Shown in pieces: positions 25,119 to 32,249 of a stretch of DNA of 32,249 bases. The position numbers and the translations under genes were made by a program. Every line of letters begins with the position of its first letter. Position 1 is the first letter of the stretch. The notes under the pieces are model-generated. The model was not told the origin of the DNA, did not search any database, and was given only the letters and a program-made list of their open reading frames with translations. The stretch is from positions 1-32,249 of the forward strand of contig JAEWOJ010000053.1 of assembly GCA_023399815.1 (NCBI GenBank), read 5' to 3'. Source of the stretch: Pseudomonadota bacterium (GTDB taxonomy: Bacteria > Pseudomonadota > Gammaproteobacteria > Xanthomonadales > Xanthomonadaceae).

Positions 25119-26363
25119 CTACGGGCGGCGCAGGATCTTCGGGTTGGAACTGCCCCAGACCGTGTACTGGTCGGCCAGGATCACGCCGCTGAGCGCCTCG
25201 ATCTCCGCCTGGGTGATCCGTTCCCCACCCTGCCCGCCGAACAGCACCACTTCGTCGCCGGCCTGCACGCCGGGGATGTCGGTCACGTCCACCATGGTGG
25301 TGTTCATGGTGACGTTGCCCACCACCGGGGCGCGCCGGCCGCGGACCAGCACGCTGCCCTTGTTTGAATAGGCGCGGCGGTAGCCGTCCGAATAGCCGAC
25401 GGGAAGATTGGCCAGCAGCGAATCCCGCTGCAGGGTGAAGGTGCGGTCGTAGCTCACCGTGTCGCCGGCCGGAAAGGCCTGCACCGACGCCACCCGCGTC
25501 TTGAATGCGGCCACGTGCGCGAACGGCGGCTTGGGCGTGCCGCCATAGCCGTACAGCGCGCCGCCCGGGCGCACCATGTCCAGGTGCGACTCGGGAACGT
25601 GCTGCACGGCATACGAATTGGCCGCGTGCAGCAGCACATCCCCGCGCCGCAGCGCGGTGTGGCCGAACAGCCAGTCGGCCTGCCGCTTGAAGGCATCCAC
25701 GCCGGCCAGCACGTCGGCCCGGTCCTCGGTGGGAAAGTGGGTCATCAGGCCGACGATCCGCAGGCCGTCGATGCCGGCCAGCGCCACGGCGTCGCGCCGT
25801 CCCTGTTCCGTGGCCAGTTCCAGTCCGTTGCGGCCCATGCCGGCCGAGTTCAGCGCCAGGTGCACCGGCAGCGGCCGTCGACGCTTGCCGGGCAGCGCCG
25901 CCATCGCCTGCGCCATGGCGAGGTTGCCCGCCAGTTCCTCCACCCGGTACGGCAGCGCCGCGTCGATTTCCTCCAGCGTCGCCGCACGCACGCGCAGTAC
26001 CCGCCCCTTGTAGCCGCAGGCGCGCACCATGCGCGCCTCCTCGGTGCTGGCGATGCCGACGCAGGGAATGCCGGCGGCGACGATCCGCGGCATCGCCCGT
26101 TCGATGCCGATGCCATAGGCGTCGGCCTTCAGGATCGCGCACAGCCGCGCGCCGCCTGTCACCGCCGCCTGCACCCGCCGCAGGTTGTGGTCGAACACGT
26201 CCAGGTCGATCTCGATCCAGGCATTGGGCGCCACCACGCGCTGCCGTCCGGGCCTGCCGAGCAGCGGCGCGCAGTGCGCGTCGATCGATACGGCCAGCGC
26301 CGTGCCCATGGCCGCGGCGAGGAAGCCGCGGCGGCCCGGCGATGCGATGCGGGTGTCTGTCAT
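25119..26363 (-). CDS. Exported broad-spectrum amino-acid racemase (BsrV-like, alanine racemase family)
   Basis: PLP fold-type III racemase, 414 residues, exported. The N-terminus MTDTRIASPGRRGFLAAAMG carries a twin-arginine motif (R11-R12) before a hydrophobic stretch and a likely cleavage site near residue 32. PLP binds K79 (AILKADAYG) and the opposite catalytic base is Y305 (SYDRTFT). Signature stretches match the periplasmic broad-spectrum racemases of Vibrio: IPCVGIAST, LRVRAA (R124/R126), GMGRNG (R178, N179), MTHFP, ANSY, LDMVRPGG and YTVWGSSNPK. It should interconvert many L- and D-amino acids in the periplasm rather than feed cell-wall D-alanine. It is the last gene of a minus-strand operon after the TonB receptor (47-bp gap). 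Confidence 0.92.
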   Translation of the reverse strand: MTDTRIASPGRRGFLAAAMGTALAVSIDAHCAPLLGRPGRQRVVAPNAWIEIDLDVFDHNLRRVQAAVTGGARLCAILKADAYGIGIERAMPRIVAAGIPCVGIASTEEARMVRACGYKGRVLRVRAATLEEIDAALPYRVEELAGNLAMAQAMAALPGKRRRPLPVHLALNSAGMGRNGLELATEQGRRDAVALAGIDGLRIVGLMTHFPTEDRADVLAGVDAFKRQADWLFGHTALRRGDVLLHAANSYAVQHVPESHLDMVRPGGALYGYGGTPKPPFAHVAAFKTRVASVQAFPAGDTVSYDRTFTLQRDSLLANLPVGYSDGYRRAYSNKGSVLVRGRRAPVVGNVTMNTTMVDVTDIPGVQAGDEVVLFGGQGGERITQAEIEALSGVILADQYTVWGSSNPKILRRP

Positions 26364-26410
26364 GTCGCGTCCCGATGCCGCCGGCCGCCCGGCGGCAGGT
26401 GCTGGCGGAG

Positions 26411-29281
26411 TCAGTCGAAGCGGTATTCGACCTGCAGGTTGAACGAGCGGCCGCGCGGATCGGCCACGCGCGGCTCCCACGCCGCGCCGGAGGCGAAATC
26501 GACCTGGTGCGCGGTGAACGGCGGGTCCGTGTCGAGCAGGTTGCGCACCGCGAAGGTGAACTTGGCGTTCTCCAGGCCGGTCCAGCTCACGCTGTAGTTG
26601 TAGGTGATGTAGTCGTCGACGTCCGGGTTCCAGTTGGCCGGCGTGTAGAGGCCGCCTTCGACGCTGACCGGCTCCTCGTCCTTGTAGCCGGAGCGGTAGA
26701 CCTGGGTCAGCATGTGCGCCCAGTCGCCGCGGGCCCAGCCGAAGCTCAGCGTGTGCTTCCACTTCAGCGGCAGGTTGTAGAAGCGCACGTACTCGCCCAC
26801 CTTGTTGTCGCCATAGGGCTCGTTGGCCAGCGACTTCTCCTTGAAGGTGTCGATGTAGCTGCCGTTGAGGTTGACGTGCCAGCGGCCGCCGGCCAGCTCG
26901 CCGCCCAGGTTGGCGTCCAGTTCCACGCCGCGGGTCAGAGTGCCGCCGGAGTTGATGTAGCGCTGGTCGATCGCGGTGACCTTGCCGCTGCTGTCGCGGA
27001 TCCAGTTGTCCGCGAACAGGGCGTAGTTGGCGGTCAGCGTCGCCAGGTTGGGCACGCGGATCGTGTTGGTGCGCTCGATCTCCCACCAGTCCAGGCTCAG
27101 GTTGAAGGTGTCGGTGGGCGAGAACACGAAGCCGATGCTCTTCTGCTCCGATTCCTCCGGCTGCAGGTCGGTCTTGCCACCGGTGATGATGACCGGCTGG
27201 ATCAGGTCGCAGCCCGGGATCGTCGAGTTGACCGAGCCGCCGGGGCAGCTGGCCGGGTCGACCAGGTCGCGGCCGAAGTAGTCCACCCGGTTGACGCCGG
27301 CGAACAGCTTGGTGAACTCGGGCACCTTGAAGCCGGTGCTGTAGGCGCCGCGGAACGCCAGCGATTCGATCGGCTGCCACTTGAACGAGTACTTCGGGTT
27401 GGTGGTGCCGCCGAAGGTGTCGTAGCGGTCGTGGCGCACCGCCACGGTCACGTCCAGGGTATCGACGATCGGCAGGTACAGCTCCGCATAGACCGCCTTG
27501 ACGTCGCGGCGCACCTTGGGCAGTTCGCTGGTCTCGTCGAATGGCGCCTGGTAGATGGTGTCGTAGTTGAGCGGCAGCCCGTCCAGCACCTGCACGCCGC
27601 CGAACTCGAACTCCTCGCGCCGCGCCTCCACGCCGGTCGCCAGCTGCGCCTCGCTGCCCCACAGGCTGAAGCCCAGGCCGCCGCTGAAGCTGGCGTCGAG
27701 CGTGGTGACGGTGGACTGCCCACCGTACAGGTGCACGCCGGTGGCCGACGCCGCCTGCAACGCGGCCACGCCTTCCGGACGCTGCTGCTGGCCCGGCATC
27801 AGGAACGGATTGAGCAGGCCGCTGCCGAGCACCGACCTGAGCCCGCTGGAGAAGTAGTAGCCGCCACGCAGCACCGACTCGGCCTTGCTCGACGCGCGCG
27901 ACAGGCCCACGTCGTAGTCCCAGCTGCCGAGGCTGCCTTCCATCCCGACCAGCAGGCGATAGGACTTGCTGGTGGTCTCGATCCGGCGCGGGCCGCAGAC
28001 CATGCAGCGCCAGCGATAGGGAATGGCGTTGCCGTAGACCAGGTCGTCGTTGCCGAAGTAACCGGCCAGCGCGCCATAGACCATGTCGTAGGTTTCCCGG
28101 GTATCCGCGTTCAGCGGGTACCAGGTGCCCGGGTCCATCACCGAGGTGGCCGATGCGCTGGAGGTGAGCTGCAACGGCTCGTATTCGCGCTCGGACTTCA
28201 CCCGCGAGCCCATCGCCTCGGCGTAGAGGCGCTGGTTCTCGCCGATGCGGAAGGTGGCGCGGCCCAGGAACTGCAGGCTGTCCTGCGGCTGCTGCAGCGC
28301 CTGCGCGGCCGGGTAGTCCCAGGCGCAGGCGTACTTCGAGCTGCCGCTGTCCCACAACCGGTAGTCGTAGGGCCCCATCGCCGGGCCGCCGTTCTCGCAG
28401 CCGGCGCCGCCGGGCAGGTTGAGGATGTTGACGTAGCCCTGCCTGCTGCCGCCGTCCGGGTCGATCAGCGCACCGTTGATGATGCCGCCGGCGACATTGG
28501 TCACGGTGGCGAACGGCGTGCCGCGCGTGTCCGGCGACACGCCGCGCTCGGGCTGGAAGCTGTTGGCGAAATCGCGCTGGTAGCTGCGCAGGAACTCGGC
28601 GCGGCGCCAGCCGACCGTGCCCCACACGTTCCAGCGGTCGGCATCGAGGTCGCCGGCGCCGCCGAGCAGGCTGTAGTTGTAGATGTTGCCGCCACCGTCC
28701 CCGGTCGCGTCGAAGCCGGCGTTGACGGTGATGCCCCGGTAGTCGGTGCGGGTGATGAAGTTGATGACCCCGCCGATGGCGTCGGTGCCATACATCGCCG
28801 ACGCACCGTCGCGCAGCACCTCGACGCGCTCGATCGCCGCGAACGGGATCGAGTTCAGGTCCACCGCCTGGCCGCGCAGGCCGTGGGTGGCGACGCGGCG
28901 GCCGTTGAGCAGCACCAGGGTCGCATCGCTGCCCTGCCCGCGCAGGTTGGCGCCGGACACGCCGGCGGTGCCACGCAGTTCGCCCAGGTCCATGTCCACC
29001 GACGCCGACACCATGCCGTCGGCGCCGTTGCCGGCGATGTTGAGGAACTGCAGCAGCTGTTCGGCCGAGGTGATGCCCTGCGCCTCGATCTCGGCCTTCT
29101 GCACGATGGTGACCGGCAGCGCCGCCTCCACGTCCACGCGCTTGATGCGCGAACCGGTGACGTTGACCTTGTCCAGCGTGGTGGCCGCCGGGGCCGCGTC
29201 CTGCGCCATGGCCGGCACGGCCAGCGCCGCCAGCAGCGCGGCGCAGAGGAAGTTCAATCGAGGGTCGGGCTGGCTGCGCAT
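26411..29281 (-). CDS. TonB-dependent outer-membrane receptor
   Basis: Outer-membrane active importer, 956 residues. A signal peptide (MRSQPDPRLNFLCAALLAAL, cleavage near AMA at 26) is followed by a TonB-box-like TLDKVNVTGS. The plug domain (about 45-165) has LNGRRVATHG and VEVLRDGASAMYGTDAIGGV, and the 22-strand barrel ends VEYRFD. External loops hold several cysteines (GGAGCENG, YACAWDYP, RWRCMVCGP, ASCPGG). The GSRIKR...PVTIVQKAEIEAQG start is typical of large xanthomonad/caulobacter receptors, several of which are tied to peptide use. A GGAGA ribosome site fixes the start; an upstream ATG at 29326 is not used. It lies between an exported serine hydrolase and an exported racemase, so a peptide ligand is likely (inference). 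Confidence 0.93.
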   Translation of the reverse strand: MRSQPDPRLNFLCAALLAALAVPAMAQDAAPAATTLDKVNVTGSRIKRVDVEAALPVTIVQKAEIEAQGITSAEQLLQFLNIAGNGADGMVSASVDMDLGELRGTAGVSGANLRGQGSDATLVLLNGRRVATHGLRGQAVDLNSIPFAAIERVEVLRDGASAMYGTDAIGGVINFITRTDYRGITVNAGFDATGDGGGNIYNYSLLGGAGDLDADRWNVWGTVGWRRAEFLRSYQRDFANSFQPERGVSPDTRGTPFATVTNVAGGIINGALIDPDGGSRQGYVNILNLPGGAGCENGGPAMGPYDYRLWDSGSSKYACAWDYPAAQALQQPQDSLQFLGRATFRIGENQRLYAEAMGSRVKSEREYEPLQLTSSASATSVMDPGTWYPLNADTRETYDMVYGALAGYFGNDDLVYGNAIPYRWRCMVCGPRRIETTSKSYRLLVGMEGSLGSWDYDVGLSRASSKAESVLRGGYYFSSGLRSVLGSGLLNPFLMPGQQQRPEGVAALQAASATGVHLYGGQSTVTTLDASFSGGLGFSLWGSEAQLATGVEARREEFEFGGVQVLDGLPLNYDTIYQAPFDETSELPKVRRDVKAVYAELYLPIVDTLDVTVAVRHDRYDTFGGTTNPKYSFKWQPIESLAFRGAYSTGFKVPEFTKLFAGVNRVDYFGRDLVDPASCPGGSVNSTIPGCDLIQPVIITGGKTDLQPEESEQKSIGFVFSPTDTFNLSLDWWEIERTNTIRVPNLATLTANYALFADNWIRDSSGKVTAIDQRYINSGGTLTRGVELDANLGGELAGGRWHVNLNGSYIDTFKEKSLANEPYGDNKVGEYVRFYNLPLKWKHTLSFGWARGDWAHMLTQVYRSGYKDEEPVSVEGGLYTPANWNPDVDDYITYNYSVSWTGLENAKFTFAVRNLLDTDPPFTAHQVDFASGAAWEPRVADPRGRSFNLQVEYRFD

Positions 29282-29347
29282 GATGTCTCCAGGAAGCTGG
29301 GGGGAGGAACGAACCAAGCGGTGCAACGGTGGAGCGGGCCGGCGCGG

Positions 29348-30472
29348 TCAGCGCCGGGCGGGGGGAACCTCGTCGAGGAACAGCGCGCCGATCGCCCGCG
29401 CGGTCTCGTACGGCGTCGGGTCGTTGCGGTTGCTCAGCAGCACCACGGTCAGGCGCTGCTTCGGCCAGCGCACCAGCGAGTTGCGGAAGCCGATGCTCTC
29501 GCCGTTGTGCCATTGCCGGTCGTCGGCGATGCGCCAGCCGAAGCCGTAGTACGTCGCTTCCGGCGCGCTGGCGACCTGCACCTGGCGGCCGAGCGCCAGC
29601 GCGCGCGTGGCGTCGTCGAACAGGCGGCCGTCGTACCAGGCGGCATCCCAGCGGGCGAGATCGTCGATGCTGGAATAGATGCCGCCGTCGCCCAGCACCG
29701 CGCTGTAGGCGTTCTGGTCGGTGCGCTCCCAGCCCTGCGCGGTATCGCTGTAGCCCCAGGCGCGATGCGGCACGTCCGGGCCGCCGGCGACGTAGGCCAG
29801 GCTGTCGCGCATGCCCAGCGGCGCGAAGATGCGGGTGCGCAGGAACGCGGGGAAATCCATGCCCGAGGCGCGCTCGACCACCAGCGCCAGCAGCGCGTAG
29901 CCGCTGTTGCTGTAGCGGTAGGTGCTGCCCGGCGGGAAATACAGCCGGTCCTCGCGCTGCAGCAGCGCCAGCACGCCGGCATCGCGGATCTGCCCCGGCC
30001 AGGACGCGCCCATCAGGTCCTCGTAGTCGAGCACGCCCGAGGTATGCGCGAGCAGGTGGCGCAGGGTGATGGCGTCGGCCACCGGCGGCAGCGCAGGCAG
30101 CCAGCGCCTGACCGGATCGTCGATGGACAGCGCGCCGTCCTGCGCCAGCAGCAGCACCGCGGCGGCGGTGAACTGCTTGCTCACCGAGGCCAGCCGGTAG
30201 TTGGTCGCAGCGCTTGCGGCGATGCCCTGCTCCAGATCGGAGCGACCGTAGCCGCGGCGGACGAGCGCCTTGCCGTCCTTGAGCACCAGCAGCGAAGCGC
30301 CGGGAACGTCGCCGTCGTAGGGCCGCATCAACAGGTCGATGGCGGCCTGCCGGGCGGCGTCATCGGCCGTCGCCGCGCCGGCCGGTGCCAGCGACGACAC
30401 GACCAGCAGGGCGAGCAGCAGCAATGGCCGCCACGCCACAGGACTCGACCACAGGCATTGCCGGATGCGCAT
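29348..30472 (-). CDS. Exported serine hydrolase, beta-lactamase/D-aminopeptidase fold (class C type)
   Basis: Penicillin-binding-protein-like serine hydrolase of the Beta-lactamase (PF00144) family, 374 residues with a signal peptide (about 1-33). The nucleophile motif SxxK is S96-V-S-K99 (LASVSKQF), the second motif YxN is Y187-S-N189 (RYSNSGY), and the third is HNGES in place of KTG. Family members include D-aminopeptidases, DD-peptidases, esterases and class C beta-lactamases; motif three with H-x-G is more common in the peptidases and esterases. It is first in the operon serine hydrolase - TonB receptor - racemase (66-bp gap to the receptor). The context favours cutting peptides that contain D-residues, but beta-lactam or ester hydrolysis cannot be excluded. 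The start MRIRQCLWSS is preferred over an ATG 48 bp upstream. Confidence 0.85.
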   Translation of the reverse strand: MRIRQCLWSSPVAWRPLLLLALLVVSSLAPAGAATADDAARQAAIDLLMRPYDGDVPGASLLVLKDGKALVRRGYGRSDLEQGIAASAATNYRLASVSKQFTAAAVLLLAQDGALSIDDPVRRWLPALPPVADAITLRHLLAHTSGVLDYEDLMGASWPGQIRDAGVLALLQREDRLYFPPGSTYRYSNSGYALLALVVERASGMDFPAFLRTRIFAPLGMRDSLAYVAGGPDVPHRAWGYSDTAQGWERTDQNAYSAVLGDGGIYSSIDDLARWDAAWYDGRLFDDATRALALGRQVQVASAPEATYYGFGWRIADDRQWHNGESIGFRNSLVRWPKQRLTVVLLSNRNDPTPYETARAIGALFLDEVPPARR

Positions 30473-30928
30473 GCGTCCCCCGGATGGAAGAAGAACAGGA
30501 TCGACTGGATTGCCGCCCATGACGGGCCGGTGCCGCGGGCCGCCGCCAGGACGCGTCCCGTTCCCCCGGCGTGCATGTACCGGATCACCCCTGATCCAGC
30601 CTCCCCTGCTGCAACACCCGTCGCGATTTCACCTTGGCGCTTTCCACAGGCAGCGTCAACGACGCCGGCGATGCCCGCGCAGCAGCCGGAAATGGAGCGC
30701 TCGGGAACGAAAAAAGCGAGAGCCGCCTGCCCGCGCATGCCCATGGACCGGCAAGAAAACCCCCATCGAATCCATGGCTTGGCCCTGTCCGTGGCGACCG
30801 GCGGCAACAGCCGCCGCGCGCGCCCCGCTTCGCGGAGGCGGCCCCGCGAACGGCCCGGCCCATAACCGGAGGTTCGGGTCCTCCCAATCAATGCGATGGC
30901 CGGGCGGTCGCGCCCGTGCGATGGGTCC
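30473..30928. other. Intergenic region (456 bp) upstream of the hydrolase-receptor-racemase operon
   Basis: No credible gene; a frame covering most of it (30328-30891, minus) has no conserved character. It should hold the operon promoter. A small palindrome, GGATCA-CCCC-TGATCC (30582-30597), lies about 110 bp before the hydrolase start and could be an operator. A T6 run on the minus strand (30710-30715) could help end the DUF1704 transcript coming from the right, but its hairpin is poor. Confidence 0.45.
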
Positions 30929-32176
30929 CTACTCGCCGATGCGGTCCATGCGGATGCGGTTGGCGAACAGCGAGAACGCCAGCGTCCCGGCCAGGCGGTT
31001 GGCGCGCTGCAGCCATGGCGGCAGCCAGCGCGGCGGTGCCAGCACGCCGGATTCGAACAGCGGCGCCAGCGCCTGGGCGTCGTCCAGCGTCATCTTGCCG
31101 GCAAACAGCCAGTGGCAGTACCGCAGCTTCTCGTCGCGCAGCATCTGCCGGAAGAAAGTGTGCACCGACACCAACCCGCGCAGGTACACCGTGTCCTTGT
31201 TGAAGGCGCCGCCACCGGAGGTCGGCACGCCGCGGAACACGCGCTGGGCCGAGGCGAAGCTTTCCTCCGCGGTCTGCCCCGCGTCGCGGAAATGGCCGAA
31301 CACCTCGATGAAATCGGCGCCGCCGCGCGCCATCGCGATCGCCTCGATGCGCAGGCTGATGCGCTTCAGGCGCTGGATGTCGATGCTGCCGGTGATCTGC
31401 TCGGCGAACGTCGCCAAGCCTTCCTGGGTGGCGGTCACGCGCGGCGAGGACAGCGCCAGGCTCGGCAACAGCGTTTGTTCGCGGCCGTTGAGCGCGGTCA
31501 GCGAATGCACCAGCGCCTCGTGGTGGAACAGCTGCGCGCGGTCGTAGACGCTGAAGCAGGCGCCGCTGCGCAGGCGGATGCGGGTGGCGCCGGCGGCCGC
31601 CTTGGCGATCAGCGCCGGGTCCAGCTCGACGGCGATCACCCGCCCGCCGAAGAAATCGTCCAGGTCGCCCTGCAACTGCAGCTGCAGCGCCGTGGCCGAG
31701 ACCGGCACCTGTTCCTCCGGCGCCAGCAGCTCGTGGTCCAGTTCCTGTGCGATCTGGATGAAGTGCCGCGCCGCCTCGCGCGTGGTCGGCCCGTGGCCGG
31801 GCAAGGGCTGGTCCGGGGTGCCGAACAGCTGCGCCGACAGTGCGTCCACCTCGCGCGTGCCCAGCGCTTCCAGCAGGCGCGCGGCCAGGTCCCAGCTGTC
31901 GGCCGAATCGCGCAGGTAGGCGCCGAGCGGATGCGAAGGATCGACCGCCGCGGCGATCGCCGCCAGCTCGCGCCGCGCCTCGCCGAAATCGTGCTTCGGG
32001 TAGTCCACCTGCGGCAGCACCGGGTTGCCACGCGCCACGCTGTCGAGGAACGGTCCCTGCATCGATGCCGGCCAGCTGGTCAGGGTCAGCAGCCTGATGC
32101 CACGCACCGCACGCACCAGGCGGGCATCGAGCGCGGCATGGAGGGCGATGGCGGGGTCGGATGACAGGCGGGTCAT
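30929..32176 (-). CDS. DUF1704 'QEGLA motif' zincin-type protein
   Basis: 415-residue member of the family named 'flavohemoglobin expression-modulating QEGLA motif protein', related to the metazoan tubulin carboxypeptidase MATCAP. The zinc-peptidase motif HExxxH is H219-E220-ALV-H224, followed by the name-giving TQEGLA (Q251-A255) with E252 as the probable third metal ligand. There is no signal peptide. In bacteria its substrate is unknown; a carboxypeptidase acting on protein C-termini is a guess from the family. TATGGT lies exactly six bases before the ATG on the minus strand, suggesting a leaderless message. No flavohemoglobin gene is nearby. Confidence 0.85.
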   Translation of the reverse strand: MTRLSSDPAIALHAALDARLVRAVRGIRLLTLTSWPASMQGPFLDSVARGNPVLPQVDYPKHDFGEARRELAAIAAAVDPSHPLGAYLRDSADSWDLAARLLEALGTREVDALSAQLFGTPDQPLPGHGPTTREAARHFIQIAQELDHELLAPEEQVPVSATALQLQLQGDLDDFFGGRVIAVELDPALIAKAAAGATRIRLRSGACFSVYDRAQLFHHEALVHSLTALNGREQTLLPSLALSSPRVTATQEGLATFAEQITGSIDIQRLKRISLRIEAIAMARGGADFIEVFGHFRDAGQTAEESFASAQRVFRGVPTSGGGAFNKDTVYLRGLVSVHTFFRQMLRDEKLRYCHWLFAGKMTLDDAQALAPLFESGVLAPPRWLPPWLQRANRLAGTLAFSLFANRIRMDRIGE

Positions 32177-32210
32177 GCGACCACCATAGCAACCCCCACG
32201 TAGGCAATGA

Positions 32211-32240
32211 ATGTAGGAGCGACGCGAGTCGCGACGGGGC
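32211..32240. repeat. Dispersed TGTAGGAGCGAC intergenic repeat (window edge)
   Basis: TGTAGGAGCGACGCGAGTCG continuing CGACGGGG is a short repeat seen in many xanthomonad and pseudomonad intergenic regions. GCGAC/GTCGC form a small stem around GCGA. It lies 35 bp upstream of the DUF1704 start and may extend beyond the window. Confidence 0.7.
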
Positions 32241-32249
32241 TTTCCTGGC

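Noticed and set aside
25119..29513. Apparent 1464-codon protein ending in the racemase
   Set aside because: The upstream two thirds are an out-of-frame reading of the TonB receptor; only the last 414 codons from 26363 are the racemase.
29348..30472. Call as a dedicated class C beta-lactamase (AmpC)
   Set aside because: The third motif is HNG rather than KTG and the neighbours concern peptide use, so only the fold-level call is justified.
26342..30865. Open frame of 1507 codons on the plus strand
   Set aside because: Antisense shadow of the racemase, TonB receptor and hydrolase genes; composition is typical of GC-rich antisense frames and has no domains.

Overview
The window is chromosomal DNA of a very GC-rich gammaproteobacterium, most likely a member of the Xanthomonadaceae (Stenotrophomonas, Pseudoxanthomonas, Luteimonas or Lysobacter type). 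The grounds are the smeO/smeP-like pump genes next to a TetR-pcm-tolC group (the arrangement described for SmeOP-TolC in Stenotrophomonas maltophilia), the waaA/acyltransferase pair, a xanthomonad-style TonB-dependent receptor, and intergenic repeats of the TGTAGGAGCGAC and CCCTCATCC...CCTTCTCCC kinds. I see no tRNA, rRNA, insertion sequence, phage gene or CRISPR array.

Layout. Positions 1-5541 hold an RND efflux system: the permease (cut by the window edge) and its lipoprotein adaptor on the minus strand, and the TetR repressor, a Pcm-like methyltransferase and TolC on the plus strand, with a palindromic operator between them. Positions 5678-10662 hold lipopolysaccharide genes: Kdo transferase waaA, a late lipid A acyltransferase, an O-antigen-ligase-type membrane protein, a GT4 glycosyltransferase and a small zinc-finger protein. 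Positions 10802-13287 hold an acyl-homoserine-lactone quorum-sensing cassette: luxI, an RsaM-family gene, luxR, and three nearly identical lux boxes. One box lies inside the last codons of luxI, facing a 44-residue membrane protein. Positions 13309-15600 are a fused malic enzyme (maeB).

Positions 15811-30472 are the most distinctive part. In one block lie a D-serine/D-threonine dehydratase-type PLP enzyme, the glutamate carrier GltS, two different gamma-glutamyltransferases, a DadA-type D-amino-acid dehydrogenase, a LysR regulator, an exported broad-spectrum (BsrV-like) amino-acid racemase, a TonB-dependent receptor and an exported beta-lactamase-fold serine hydrolase. Read together they suggest a pathway that brings gamma-glutamyl and D-amino-acid-containing peptides across the outer membrane, cuts them in the periplasm, racemises the released amino acids, imports glutamate, and oxidises or deaminates the D-amino acids. 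This is inferred from gene content and order, not shown. The window ends with a DUF1704 'QEGLA' zincin gene and a dispersed repeat.

One signal runs across the regions: six genes (tetR, waaA, the acyltransferase, the second ggt, lysR and the DUF1704 gene) have a TANNNT hexamer exactly six bases before their ATG. This is the geometry expected of leaderless mRNAs.
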